A DNA stretch of 64,000 bases from Cryptomeria japonica (GCF_030272615.1 NC_081414.1:3535501-3599500), one strand, 5' to 3'; positions 1 through 11,598 are shown, numbered from the stretch's first letter. Notes: generated by a model from the sequence alone, not told the origin. Numbers and translations: made by a program.

Positions 1-684
1 GGGATGGTCTTCCATGCTTGGTTTACCCTGCTGTTGGTTTGCGCTTCGTGGTGATTCTTTTTCAGAGGATTTTAATCTCGTCTTTTGGCCGACCTATCTA
101 CACATTTCATTTTCTTTTCTTATGGGAATGTGGACTTTCTTGGCTGACCCAGATGTTCGCGGATGCTATATAATGATGTATTTGACCCTAGTAGATTCAA
201 CATTGAGTATTAAGGATATAGAATTGTAGATTGTAATTTGAATCTGACGTTTGCTTCCAGATTGATGCATATAGATGTATCTCTGTAATAGGGCAGTTGC
301 CTTCATGTAAGAGGAATGTTATTGACAGTTGCATTTGAATCCATAAATTGATCCATGCCTGATCTAACATTCTCTCTCTCTCTTGGCTTGTATTATGTTG
401 TTTTGTTCTTGTTGCATGGACCAAACTTCCTCTTTGGGGATCCTCCTATTTGTGGCTGCACCAACAAGGGTGGGGTCTACTATCAAAGATCATGGATCAG
501 ATGGAACAAAGCTTGATGACAATGAGAACTAATGTGTTACACTTCCATCGGGTGGCGATAAGCCGATAAAGCAAAGGTAGAGCCCCTTTAGACATAAGTG
601 AGACTTAACGCCTAAAATAAGATTGATCGAGCATTTTTGGAATTAAAACATATGAAATGCGACCCCCAAAAAAAAGGGATTAAC
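1..684. other. Unassigned sequence, no gene recognised
   Basis: I see no convincing gene here. Short open frames lack recognisable motifs, and there is a short CT run near 371-384. A frame around 425-515 reads FLFGDPPICGCTN, faintly like a leucine-rich-repeat tail, but it is short and soon stopped. Just before 685 lies an A-rich tract. Confidence 0.4.
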
Positions 685-1825
685 TGTTATGAATCCCACA
701 TATACTAAGAGGGGGGGGTGAATCAGTATCTAATCGGTGATTAGAATTTCTTGACTTAAAACATGCAGAACATATTATAACAATGTACCGGTATGCAAGA
801 AATAATACAATAAATAGAATTAAGAACATCCACATGAAAAGCACACCATAACACAAGGTTTTAAAGAGGAAACCTGGTGTGGGAAAAACCTCGGTGGGAT
901 TTGTGACCCACAATATTCACTCATTGGCCAATAAGAGAATATTACTTACAATAGGGGCTTGCACATGCAGGAAGGCCAACTGCCTAGAGCTCACTGCTCA
1001 ATGGGAAGTCTCACTGACTTACAATGAGGATTATACAAATCCAATATCTTGTACTGCTTTACAATAGCATCTATAATGCCCGATCCAGTACCGATTGCTG
1101 CTCTGCTTCTTACATAAACCCTTTAGCCTATATTTCGCATAATAGGTCTGCCTAATATTTTCCTTATCGCTTACACCTCTTACAAAATGTCTACAATGAT
1201 CTCTTTTATATATAAGAGTCATTTTACAATTTGCCAAGTCGGCTTACAAAGTTTTTACAATAATAAACAAAATATAATATAACAAAATCATGTCGGCCTC
1301 TGTGCCGGTATACTTCCTTTTTTTGTGCCGGTGCCGGTGTCCTGAGTGTCGATGTAGAGTGTGATCTGTTGATGCTGGTATAATGCCTTTGCCGGTACCA
1401 TAGGATTGCAAGGTTGCCATCAATGACAAAACCTTCAGTCACATACAATGTCTCATTGGAGTGTGCATATGCCAACATTAACATGGTGAATTATGCATAA
1501 CCACAACTGCACTTTTTCTGAGTAAAACCTGTTTGCCCAATGGCTTCACCACACGACGACCTATGACTTCTCTGTCCAAATGCAAGACCAAGAAAACTTC
1601 CATTTGTGTTCTTTGTCTTCTTTGTGGCATGTGATTAAATGCCTTTGCATCTCTAACTAGTGGGTGTGAAGCTATTACTTTGCACATTCTTTGTCAAGTT
1701 GCACTTGTTCTCTGTGATACTTATCATCTCTTCATCTCTATCCAATGGATGTCTCTACATGTCTCTACATCTTTGCCCAGAGCATCTTCTCAACTGTTGA
1801 CATCAATGACAATCTAATGCCAACA
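685..1825 (-). mobile_element. Diverged Ty1/copia LTR, minus orientation
   Basis: Read on the plus strand the block starts TGTTATG and ends GCCAACA. It carries the same landmarks as the better-preserved minus-strand copia LTRs at 14055 and 29289: a G-run followed by TGAATCAGT near the start, then GTGGGAAAAACCTCGGTG, and an end in AATGCCAACA. No matching target-site duplication, primer-binding site or internal domain is attached, so it may be a solo LTR or a truncated relic. Confidence 0.65.
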
Positions 1826-1832
1826 AAAGGAG

Positions 1833-3105
1833 TGTTGTCTTTGATGTCAAAGAGGAGTCAACAAATGATGAAGAATTATATGTAGTCGTATACAACTCCA
1901 TCATCTTGTATTTTGTTGAAAATATAAGCTCTTATTGTTAAACTTGTTGTTCCAAATGTGTAACTTGATAGCATTCTTTGGTTTAGAGGTTGTCTAGTGT
2001 GATACAGTGATAGTGGCCAGCTCTCTGATTATCCATATTGTGCAGAATCTATTTGTGGATTATTCAAAAGACTTATAAAGATGTATCATGATGTTTATGG
2101 AGTTTTGGTGTTGATTTTTGGGATCACAGTTGATCTTTAGTCAAGTGTGATTGTTTTGGTGTTAGTGTACATGAATGTGTTGCAGTCCTATGCCTGCTAG
2201 TATTGTGGTGATGCGGCTTGATTATTTAGTGTTTTGGATATTTTTTTATGCTATCTTGGGCATCTACAATACCCTTGGTGGTTTGCATTACAGTTTGAGC
2301 AAGTTATGTTGGTGTGCACAATAATGTTATCTTTTGCACTTTACCTATAATGTTTTGGTTTGTAAAATGGTGTGTGGATTTATAGGCGATGTTTTAGGAT
2401 GGACATGATCGTGTGCCTACATTATGTGATGCCTCACACATCTCTTTTTACCTTTTGCATTACATTGGAGATTGTTTTTGGGCCAATGGTTTTGTTTTTA
2501 CATGCTACATCTAATTAGGCCGACCCAATTGATGTTGTTGAGGTTGCAAATGGTATATGGAATCATTGTGGAAAGATATACACAAGTAGTGTAGGTTGTG
2601 TGAAGCAATTATGAAGCATTACAAAGGTTCAAAAGTATAGTAGAGCAATATTGAAGATAATTTCTTATGTGTTTTGAACAGTGAATTGAGATCAACATTT
2701 TAGTGGATGTGGTTCTTTGCACTTCAATCGTATTGATATTATTATATCAAAAGTGTTGTAGCTTGACTTGAAGAAGTGATCTCCAATTTTTGTAAGTCCC
2801 TTTTGTATCTTAACCTAAGGTTGTGTGCCTTAGCTTTGCAAGTCATCTTTGGTGCAGTGAGCTCCTTGGCCTCTAACCTAACATTGTAATCTAATTATCA
2901 TATAGTGAGATAGTTCTCACTTTAGTTTTTCCCAGTTTGGGTTTTCCATGTAAAAATCTTGGTATTCTTCTGTGGTTGCTTTTGGGGTTTTTGTTATTTA
3001 ATTTTATGTATAAGGTAGATGTAATTAATGTTAAGTAAAAGGTTAAATATAAGTTTTAGTGTATGTTGATTCACCCCCTCTCTCAACATCCAGTAGTGCT
3101 CTATA
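1833..3105 (+). mobile_element. Diverged Ty1/copia 5' LTR, plus orientation
   Basis: The block starts TGTTGTC and ends immediately before a tRNA-iMet-type primer-binding site at 3106. Near its 3' end it has the 'TTTTCCCAGTTTGGGTTTTCC' type leader and the ATTCACCCCCTCTCTC motif that also close the intact LTR at 19179-20734. The terminal CA has become TA. A purine run (AAAAGGAG) directly precedes it. No 3' LTR was found downstream, so the element is truncated. Confidence 0.6.
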
Positions 3106-3120
3106 ATTGGTATCAAAGTG
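3106..3120 (+). promoter_or_regulatory. Primer-binding site (initiator tRNA-Met type)
   Basis: ATTGGTATCAAAG directly after the LTR matches the plant copia primer-binding site TGGTATCAGAGC with a mismatch. It fixes the orientation of the preceding LTR as a 5' LTR on the plus strand. Confidence 0.6.
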
Positions 3121-3173
3121 TGGTTCTTGAAGTTATATCTTATCAACCGAGTTAGATTTGGATTTTTAACAAT

Positions 3174-4260
3174 ATGTTTAATTTTGAAAGAGATTTGGAT
3201 GCTATGAAACAACATGAATGGGGCATTGATGTTGTGGTAGACATGGATGGAGAATTAAGACATGCTCTAGTAGATTTGGATGAAAGCAAAAATAAGTGCA
3301 TGAAAGAAAAATAGATTTTTTTTTATCTAAGAAAGATACTTGATGAAATAAAGAAGGCTATTGATGATCTTGAAACAAAGCTACATGACAAATCCAAAGA
3401 ATGCACCAAACTTGTTCAAAAGAAGTGAACATGTTGAGAAAAAAGTTGAAGGAAGCAAAAGAACAAACTAACAAAGGCCTGGAGATTAAAGGTGGTAGTG
3501 AAGTACTTGATGTGATGTTGATTTATTAGAAGCAGAATAAAGATAAAGGAGGACTTGGCTTTGAGAAAGGTGAAAGCTCTAAGACTCTTAGCAAAGGAGA
3601 AAAAGGGAAGGAAAACGTCAAGGATGAATTGAAGGACACTACTAAAGATCAATAAGGTTTCATTCTAGTCTAGAACAAGAAGATTGTCAGAAGGACTTAT
3701 CCTACTCAAACCAAGTATTCATCAACCTTTAATGGTGACTATTTTCATGCAATAAGTTTCAACACAAAGCTAGTGAATGTAGAAGTCAGATCAAATCTTA
3801 GTCATTTAATGGTTAGTGCTATCTTGTAATAAGTTTGGACATAAAGCAATTAGTGCAAAAGTAGGATGGTATGGAATGGATATGTAAATACAAACAATGG
3901 TAGAAATATTTAGTCATTCAATGAATATTTTTATGCATGCAACAAGTTTAGGCACAAGGCTTTTGAGTCCAAGTCTAATGTTAGAGGAAACAAAAGTTGT
4001 CCACGACAAGGTTTGATTTGTCATAACTGTAATAAATTAGGACACATTGCTAGGTTCTACAAAGGAAAGAATGAAAAGATTATTGGTTCAGTAAAGAAAA
4101 TTGATATTGGTGAAGCAAAGGAGAAGATGAAGATGACATGGGTGAAGCAAAGGAGAAGATGAAGATGACATGGGTGAAGAAATCAGACGAGAAGGTGGAA
4201 GAAAAGATTGAGGATGGGTCCACACCTATTGATGGTGCATATTACTCTTCCGATAATTAG
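3174..4260 (+). pseudogene. Decayed copia gag-like coiled-coil and zinc-knuckle region
   Basis: This follows the primer-binding site. The first frame reads a Lys/Glu/Asp-rich coiled-coil-like stretch, then broken frames contain GGLGFEKGESS near 3545. The same motif (GGLGFEEGQS) occurs in the gag of the minus-strand copia element at about 27770. Four CCHC zinc-knuckle remnants follow near 3750, 3825, 3935 and 4025 (for example CHNCNKLGHIARF), each with at least one Cys lost. Multiple stops and frame changes make it non-functional. The usual N-terminal capsid domain and all of pol are missing, so this is a truncated or non-autonomous copy. Confidence 0.6.
4109..4172 (+). repeat. Two tandem copies of a 32-bp unit
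   Basis: The unit begins GGTGAAGCAAAGGAGAAGAT and is repeated head to tail with no visible mismatch. It lies in the acidic/basic tail of the decayed gag, so it is probably a replication-slippage product. Confidence 0.85.
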
Positions 4261-4719
4261 ATAGTTTGCATTGTCTGATGGGGAGAACTGATTGAAGATC
4301 TCATGACACCCCTTGTAGTTTGCATCTTGAAGTTGTTTTTAGTATGGCAGAGTTTGTGAGAGTATTTTCGAAGGATTTTGGATGTTTATGGCAATTTGCA
4401 GTGTTGTTTGTGGATTCTGATGAAACAAAGTATCAACTTTTTGAAGTTACAAAAGTAAAATGCATTAATGTTTGTTTAGCCCTAAGTAGGTTGATGTAAT
4501 AGTTAAATTGGCTTTTTGAGTTCATTTTGATCATTTGTGATCTTGTGACTTTGAAGAGCTCTCTAGTGTGAATGAATTTCTTGTGTGCATGAAAAGTATG
4601 TTTGAAGGTTTTCTACATACCATAGGTTTCCAATTCAGTTTGAGGAAGTGTGAAATAGCTACACCCATGTTGTTGATCTTGAATTGAAATCGTGACCTAT
4701 TTTCAAGCCGTATCCTTGT
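4261..4719. other. Unassigned sequence between repeat remnants
   Basis: No open frame with recognisable motifs, LTR edge or structured repeat was seen. It connects the decayed gag to unknown ORF debris. Confidence 0.35.
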
Positions 4720-5841
4720 GTGGCGATTTTAAAAGACAATGAAGGAGCATTTTTTAGGGTTCCAATAGATCTGGTTTACACACAGGATGTGAGGGCATAC
4801 ATTTATGTGCCTATTGCAAAAATTAGTCCCGTGAAATTTCATGATATATGGAAAAAACTTATCAAAGTTGATTTAACGATATTCAAGGAGTACAAGAGGA
4901 TTTCGGATGTGGGTCTGCATATTTGGAAGGAGTTTCCTGATTTTAGCTATGATGAAGCATGGGTTTGATCATTTTGAGTTGGATTCATGATGACATCATG
5001 CATTTGGACCAGCCATACAAAATTATGAAGGATGCCATTAGGGGATTGATTGATTTGTGTTGCACCAATACCCTTCCAGTAAAGAAGATGGTAAAAAATG
5101 ATACTATAGTACAACTTACTGGTTTGGTGTATGAAGAAAGATCTATGACTATCGAAGACATTGTTGATCCAAGAATTCAATATGTAACAAAGTGTTTGGC
5201 ATAAAAACTCTATTTCTAGATCTATGAGGGGATAAAGATTCACACTGCACATCAAATGGTGTTTCTCAGAGAAAGGTTTGACCTATATGAACTTCTGAGG
5301 CAATAAATTTTGCAATTTTTTTTGGAAATAATGAAGAAGAGAAAATATCAGTTTAGGTATTGATTCTTGATTTTTTTTTGGATTTCATGTTCATGAATGA
5401 CGTTCTGGAGATTAAGAACAAAGTGTGGGATATTTTTTCACTGATTGCAATTCAAATTATATAGAACATTAGGTCTTTTGGGATAAGTGGAGGTGCATAC
5501 AACACCTAGTACTCAGGGTGGTTAAAGAACTTTCAAGATAGAGTGAAAGAAAGGGAGAGATTTCCTACTGATGTGGTCCAGAAGTATAAAGATGTGTTTA
5601 CATTTATGGTAAGTGCAAATTATCACTATATTGAGGTTGTTGAGCAGGGACAACTTGAATTCTTGAGTTGCCCTATGAAGTGTTTGCAGAAGAAGTAGAG
5701 ATGCATATTGCTACAATAATAAAGATGTTGATTGATCCTAATAAGTCTAGGTTTGGCACTGCAAAAGAGATCTTCACTAAGCCGTGGAAAGAGAAAGTTG
5801 ATAAGGGGCATGAAAAAATAATAGAGAAACTATATCAAAAT
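4720..5841 (+). pseudogene. Fragmented ORF of unknown, probably transposon-derived protein
   Basis: Frames at 4720-4968, 4959-5204, about 5220-5310 and 5395-5840 together look like one decayed coding sequence broken by shifts and stops. Visible pieces include VRAYIYVPIAKISPVKF, a Trp-rich helix-like stretch, and a later segment with VVQKYKDVFTFMVSANYHY. I do not recognise the family. There is no zinc knuckle, RT or integrase motif. It ends where the LTR of element A begins at 5842. Its position among retroelement debris suggests a transposon origin, which is an inference. Confidence 0.35.
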
Positions 5842-7047
5842 TGTAGCGTTGTAAATTGCATCCCTATGCAATTTCTTGCTTAGTTACGCCCTATTATAGC
5901 ATGTATGGCCTCCCGCGTCTGGTTATGTTCATCCCAACTCAATTCCACATGTGAGTATGGCTTCTCCTTTTGATTTTTGACTTCAAAAACCAATTCGGGG
6001 TCACATTGGAGGGAGAATGGCACCTAGGGTGACCCGCTCCCAAGCGCAGGTCAATTAAGCTACCCTACTCCCTAGTGTTTGGGCCCAAATTCAAACCACA
6101 TAATGGTCAACATGGTTATGTGGGAAATATTTTCCCGTGTCAACTTGCTTTGATTTTTACACCTTGAAATGTTTGGGAGAGGTACACAAGAAAGTTATCC
6201 TCCCTCATTTTGGGTAAGCAAGTGAGAAAGTTCACAAAGAGAATGTGAATGATCAAGAAATTTAAGCATACAAGGCATTTCATCCCACCATATTCTTCAT
6301 TGTAGCAACCTTCAACAATAATCATGTAAGCATGTCTTTTGTGATGTCATTTTAGGTCTTTGTGAGTTATGATATTGCATCAACATTTTTTTATCACCTT
6401 CAAAGAAGCATTTGCACCATCAAGGTATAAGACACTTCCATTCTCAGATCTAGTCTCTGCTATATATCAACACACTTTCCTTTCAAGTATATTTCAATAC
6501 AATTTCATGGTTAATTCCAAAATCAAGGTTTGACTTAGGCAAACCCCTTTCTACCCAACATTTTACCTCTTTTCTATATGCAAGAACAAGTGATAGACCC
6601 ACAAAAACAAGTACATAGCAAATAGGTGGAGATCTATAATCTTTAATTCATCGAAGTTGAAACTGCTAGGAGCAGGCTGAGCATGACACCTTAGTCTTGG
6701 GAGAAGGTCGAGCTTGGTGCATTGCTCCCTCTAGTTTGACCTGAGATTTTTTCTACGGGTCGGTTACAATCTACTTTGTTAGATCTTTTGCTAGAATTCG
6801 TATGTCGGTTCACTGTTTCCATGTGCACATATAAAGGTTATCTTGTCACCCTATTTTGCCTCTTTCTTCCTAATTTGTAGAGTTGTCTTTCAAGTACCCC
6901 CACGAGGGACTATTGAATTCACCTTGTGTCTAAGAAAATATTGGACCAAGTGGATCATTCTCCCTCTCAAAGTGATTAAAGCTAAAATAGGCCTAAGCTT
7001 TCTAGTTTGCCCATACAAGCTAGTGAGCCCTATTTCCCCACATCACA
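5842..7047 (+). mobile_element. 5' LTR of Ty3-like element A
   Basis: It starts TGTAGCGTTGTAAATTG and ends CATCACA. The start matches the B LTR at 9920 (TATAGCACTGTAAATTG). Shared internal landmarks include AGGTTTGACTTAGGCAAACCC (6530 and 10625, also 31195) and a TATGCAAGAA motif just beyond. Length is 1,206 bp against 1,214 bp for B. A TGGTGAACCC primer-binding-like site follows. The LTR is more diverged from B and C than those are from each other, so element A appears older. Confidence 0.65.
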
Positions 7048-7062
7048 TTTTGGTGAACCCAA
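7048..7062 (+). promoter_or_regulatory. Putative primer-binding site of element A
   Basis: TTTTGGTGAACCC follows the LTR end; the B element has TTTTGGTGACCC at the equivalent place (11134). The TGG start fits pairing with a tRNA CCA end. I cannot assign the tRNA. Confidence 0.4.
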
Positions 7063-7335
7063 CATGTCCTATACTTCTATATTTTGATTTTCAAACTTGG
7101 TTTGGGGTGTTTCATAATAGAATTCACTAAATTTGATTGCTTTGTTATTTCACATGTGATTACATTGCTTCGTAGTTACATTTATAAAAATCACGTGTTG
7201 GATAATGGTTTCTTTCACTTCATGTTGCTTACTTTAATTCATAGTACTCTTGCATATGGCATCATTAGAATTTAAAATATATTTACTACTTGCAAATAAT
7301 TTCTCTAAGATTTTATCCATTTTGTATGTTTTTTT

Positions 7336-8510
7336 ATGATGATATTCCTAATAAGATACATAGCATATGTAGATCACATAAAAGCTTTTGTAGAAAATGA
7401 TAATCCTAGAGATGACATTGAAAAGGCTAATACTTGTACCTCTCCTAGGGTATCTCATGATAATGAGGAAAGAATTAATACTCCAATGAATGATCTATCT
7501 AATAGAGAGGAAGTATTGAAGAGAAACATGGCAACATCTTCTTCTCATATATATACTCTAGTACATGGGGGCCAAGGTCAAAACATTGGTTTATCAATCT
7601 CTCTAGATCCTCCTTATTCTCTGGGAGCTTATCTTGATCATCAACATATTTGTAGGCAATATGATGTTATGTACTTTATGCCTGATCTATTTCGTAAAAT
7701 AACTGTAGGCAAAGATGAAGCCTTAGACGATAAGGATCCTCCTTCCAAACCTACCAAAGAGGACATGGATAATGATGATATAAATGAGAATCCACCTACA
7801 AAGGATATTCCTTATTCATCTACTCATCCCTTTGGACCTTCAACTTATCCTTACACAACAAGGTTTAAGGAGATTCATGATCAAAGTCCCTCTCCTTCAC
7901 AATTAAAAACATCCTATGAGATTGGCTAAGATATGATTTCAAAACAAGGCTACAGAGGACAAGGATTTGGAAAATAAGAACAAGGAATCAAGTGCCCTAT
8001 AGATATTACCTTACAATATACTATAGAAGGTTTAGGATATCTCAATTCATCAACAAATATGGATGATCTACATAAGGTTCAAATGCTTAAGGAGTACTTT
8101 ACAAAAAATATAAACTATTTTCCATTTAAACATGCTTCTTCATCAAATAATCATCCCCCTCCCTTGCCATTCCTCTTACAAACAAGAAAACAACCCTTCT
8201 TCTTCTACTAGTGTAGCTTGCCCTACATCTCAAGAGACAAAACCTATCCACACTGATAATCATGAACAATTTTCTACAAGAATTTTTTGGAGGTTAAAAT
8301 GACAAGAATGTTACTTTTCCTTTCATAAGAAATGTTAATAATTATAAGAATAAAGATGGTGATGTGTATTGTCTCTTTCATCATAGTTATTCTCATTCTC
8401 TTGGAAATTGTAAAGCTTTTAAAGAATTTGTTCAAGACTAATATGATAAAGCTCATATTACTCTCAAAACTGATCTTATGCTTTTTCTTGGTGTAGAGGT
8501 CATGCCTTAG
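7336..8510 (+). pseudogene. Decayed Ty3-like gag of element A
   Basis: An open frame at 7336-7929 encodes an acidic, Asn/Ser/Pro-rich protein. It aligns by eye with the frame at 11599-12027 of element B: both have LKRNM, SSSH, a Gln-rich loop, then SLDPP or CLDPP, and a HICR/HICK motif. After stops, the sequence near 8365-8440 reads a C-x2-H-x4-H-x4-C array (CLFHHSYSHSLGNC), the knuckle typical of many plant Ty3/gypsy gags. No protease, RT or integrase is present before the 3' end of the internal region, so A is a gag-only, non-autonomous element. Function is lost. Confidence 0.6.
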
Positions 8511-8825
8511 CACTCCTCTTTACCTATTATGTTGATTTGCACCATGTAATCTTACTAGTTTACCCTTTAGTACTTAGACTCTTTGTTTTGCATGGTGTTA
8601 TGCTTTCATTTTCATTCTGTAATAGCTCCTTTTCCTTGACATTCATGCTTAGGGGGCAAGGATTCTATTTCTTATTCTCTCTAAGGATAAACTTTTTCTA
8701 TTATTTAGGTGGTATTTTCTTATGATATGATGTTATTTGTTGTGTGGATTTGTTTCTTTGCTCAAGGATTCTATCTTTTGCAAGTGGTGTGTATCCTTGG
8801 GTAAAACCTCTTCCTCACTTGACAA

Positions 8826-9158
8826 TGTTGAGACATGGACCAACTAGGACTCAAACCTAGGACCTTTCATACACTGCTGGGGTGCTCTACCACTGAGCTA
8901 TTGGCCCCTCTTGGACTAGTCCATCATCTGTCCAGGTGTGGCTTATTTCCAACACCAACACCCCCCTTAAGCCACACCTCTAGTGTGCTTGGGGCTCCTA
9001 GCCTGGACCTAGCTCTGATAACATGTTGAGACATCGACCAGCTAGGACTCAAACCTAGGACCTTCTATATGCTGCTGAAGTGCTCTACCACTGATCTACT
9101 GGCCTCTCTTGGACCAGTCCATTGTCGGTCCGGGTGTGGCTTATTTCCAACACCAACA
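8826..9158 (-). mobile_element. 333-bp mini LTR retroelement with tRNA-like LTRs (TRIM/SMART-like)
   Basis: Two 135-bp direct repeats (8826-8960 and 9024-9158), each starting TGTTG and ending CAACA, enclose only 63 bp. On the minus strand that spacer has a primer-binding site next to the right LTR (TGTTATCAGAGC, 9012-9023) and a polypurine tract next to the left LTR (TTAAGGGGGG, 8961-8970), so the element runs leftward. Flanks are GACAA and AACAA, a target duplication with one mismatch. The homologous stretch of element B near 12990 lacks the insert and acts as an empty site. Each LTR contains tRNA-like A and B boxes (described separately). There is no coding capacity, so mobilisation would have to be in trans. 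Confidence 0.85.
8846..8907 (-). promoter_or_regulatory. tRNA-like A and B box in the left mini LTR
   Basis: On the minus strand this reads TAGCTCAGTGGTAGAGCA (A-box/D-arm-like) followed about 30 bp later by GGTTTGAGTCC (B-box/T-arm-like, one change from GGTTCGANTCC). The other LTR carries TAGATCAGTGGTAGAGCA and the same B box near 9044-9105. The spacing fits an internal RNA polymerase III promoter. The acceptor and anticodon arms do not form a convincing tRNA, so it is tRNA-derived rather than a tRNA gene. Confidence 0.7.
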
Positions 9159-9534
9159 AACAAGGTATGTCTATTTTAAACAAATCCCTCACTTGGAACT
9201 AAAAAGTATGCTATCATTCATCAAGAATCCCTTTACCTAGCAATGGGAGGAAGGTGTGAATTCTTGTTCTCCTTCATTTCTTTTGGTAAATGATGTTATT
9301 TTTGTTTAGGATCTCCTCTTGGAGGTAGATGTCTTTGAGCAAAGGTCTCTTCCTCCTTATTTTGTATTTGTTGCAAGATATCTCACAATTAACATTTCCT
9401 TGGCACATAAGAGTTATGCCTCTTTGGCTAGGGTTGCATGTACATTATTGTTACAAATATCTCCTTAGTTATTGAAGGTGTGTACCCTTGTTCTTCTTTT
9501 CCTTAAGATGTCACTATTGCTCTATGCTACCATC

Positions 9535-9547
9535 TTAAGGAGGGAGA
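9535..9547 (+). promoter_or_regulatory. Purine tract near the 3' end of element A internal region
   Basis: AAGGAGGGAGA follows CTACCATCTT. Element B has the equivalent GACATCTTAAGGGGTGGGCA at about 13310. It could be a polypurine tract, but no LTR start follows directly in either copy, so the role is uncertain. Confidence 0.3.
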
Positions 9548-9582
9548 CATATATGCAACCTCCTTGTGTATTATATTATGAA

Positions 9583-9919
9583 TTTCCTTGGAGACATTGC
9601 TTTCCTTGGTCATCCTTTTGCCCCATTTTTAGCGGATTTCTTTGGAGACAATGCTTTTCTTTGTTATCCTTTTGCAACATTTTTAGTAGATTTCCTTGGA
9701 GACAATGCTTTCCTTGGTTATCCTTTTGCACTATTTTTGGCAGATTTCCATGGAAACAATCTTTTCCTTGGTTATCCTTTTGCATCTTTTTTGGTGGATT
9801 TTCTTGGATACGATACTTTCCTTGGTTATCCTTTTGCACCGTTTCTAGCAAATTTCCTCAAAAACAATATTTTCCTTGGTCATCCTTTTGTACCATTTTT
9901 CATGGATTTCCTTGGAGAC
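9583..9919 (+). repeat. 54-bp minisatellite, six full copies and a partial one
   Basis: Units begin at 9583, 9637, 9691, 9745, 9799, 9853 and 9907. The consensus starts TTTCCTTGGAGACAATGCTT and continues with CCTTGGTTATCCTTTTGCA. Because 54 is divisible by three, frames stay open on both strands (for example an 18-residue repeat with FLGDNAFLGYPFA), but composition and context point to a non-coding array. Element B is inserted in the seventh unit, and the array resumes at 31705. Confidence 0.9.
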
Positions 9920-11133
9920 TATAGCACTGTAAATTGTAATCAGTTGAATTTACACCTCACGTTTGTGCTCCTACTTTAACATGTCCCATCTCCATCCCCC
10001 CTCTAGGTTCATTTTGGTCCTATTATCCAACCTTGATGTCATGGACATCACCTAGTGGACCCCACCCTGGAGGTATCTTCCCATTTCCCTTTGTGTTGGT
10101 TATATTAGTAGGAGGACCAGGGCATGGAGAACCCTGGTGACCAGGGCCCTCCATGCCCTAGTCCCCCTTAAATAGACCCCGATTTGAAATGGGGCAAGGT
10201 ATTTATCTCTCTAATGGCTTTCGGTCCCCATGGCTACACATGACTGTTGGAGGTTAGCCTAATCGATAATTAACATATGGAACCCTATATAATGACATCC
10301 TACCAATTCATTTTGATCATCACTCATACACCCTATCTTCCATGCATCTGTGAAGCTTTCATTATCAAGTATTTTCATAGATTCAACACTGCATTTCATC
10401 CTTCAAGCATTATGGAGCAAAGTTACATCAATCTTCATGCAAGCATGTGTGTGTGATTAGGGTTTTTCATATTCATGTGTTTGTCATGCCATTACATTCA
10501 ACATTTGTGATTATATTCAAAGAGTATTTTATCATCATCAATGATTGCAGATTTGAGGTATATCTCCTTAACATTTATTTCAACATTTGTATTATTTCAT
10601 TTAAAGTTTATTCCTAAATTGGGGTTTGACTTAGGCAAAACCCTATCCACAACATCCTTCTCTCTCTTTTTGTATGCAAGAAATAGTTTTAGGAGCTATG
10701 CTCGGGAATTACAACAAAGTCGATGGTGATGAATAGGTTCAACTTTCAATGGAGGAAAATTCAAAGGACCAGAGTGGATCTGTGCAACCTTATCCCGAAA
10801 AATCAGGTCGAGCTTCTAGGAACAGGTTTTGAATCTATTCTTTTGCCCAAACTTGAGTCTGTGGCTCTATGGGACATCTATAGCATTCTATATTCCTTAA
10901 TTTACTTCAATTACCCCTCATTTTGCTCTAATTTCATAACTACATTCCAAATTCAACTAAGAAAGAGGATAATCATTCCCAACAATCAAGTCCAATCAGA
11001 ATCTTAGCCCTTTCCTTATTTGGATTGAGGCTAGATCTATTGGGTTCAATCCTCTTTCAATGTATTTGGTTAATTTGGATTATTAGTGGTTTTATTATCT
11101 TAATTTACCTTAATTCCAAATTACACCATTGCA
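9920..11133 (+). mobile_element. 5' LTR of Ty3-like element B
   Basis: It starts TATAGCACTGTAAATTG, where TA replaces the TG seen in LTR A, and ends CCATTGCA before TTTTGGTGACCC. The right half, from about 10262, is closely similar to 30835-31704, the surviving part of the 3' LTR of the same element. The five bases before it (GAGAC, 9915-9919) recur directly after 31704, giving a target-site duplication for the B insertion. Confidence 0.8.
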
Positions 11134-11148
11134 TTTTGGTGACCCTGA
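11134..11148 (+). promoter_or_regulatory. Putative primer-binding site of element B
   Basis: TTTTGGTGACCCTGACT lies directly behind the LTR, at the position equivalent to 7048 in element A. The tRNA is not assigned. Confidence 0.4.
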
Positions 11149-11598
11149 CTCCTTGCATGCTTATTTTTTATTTATGGTCTCAAATTTGATTTGTAAACAT
11201 TTAAACAATTTTTTTTGCACCCATAGATGATAATTGCATAAAGTTAGAGGTTAAACTCATAAAAACCCTAATTTATTTTTCTTGTGGGTTGCATAATTTT
11301 GCACTTTTATTTTTCGATCCGATTTCTCATAATTTCATTACATATGTTGCTTTGGTTATCATAAGTAGGTTGGATAAATGGAGTGGTTATCTTGCTTTGG
11401 TAAATCAATTTCAAGTTTAATTCATGATCTCCATAATGTTCCCTTTTGCGCATATGATGATAGCTCATGTTTTTATTTCATGCATAATTATGATTTACCC
11501 TCTCCTAAGGATTCTCCTACCCATGATTACACTTTAGTGCAAGAAGGGATTATTAACACTTCTTTTAGATCTCTCTCCTAAGGTAAATGTTTTGATGA

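Noticed and set aside
425-520. Leucine-rich-repeat receptor fragment (FGDPPICGCTN)
   Set aside because: The motif is too short, no repeat units flank it, and stops follow immediately.
8846-9105. Two minus-strand tRNA genes
   Set aside because: Only the D-arm and T-arm-like boxes are present. No acceptor stem or anticodon arm forms, and both copies sit inside LTRs with TG/CA ends.
9472-9979. Coding gene for an 18-residue repeat protein
   Set aside because: Open frames on both strands follow from a stop-free 54-bp unit. There is no promoter or conserved start, and the array lies inside a retroelement.
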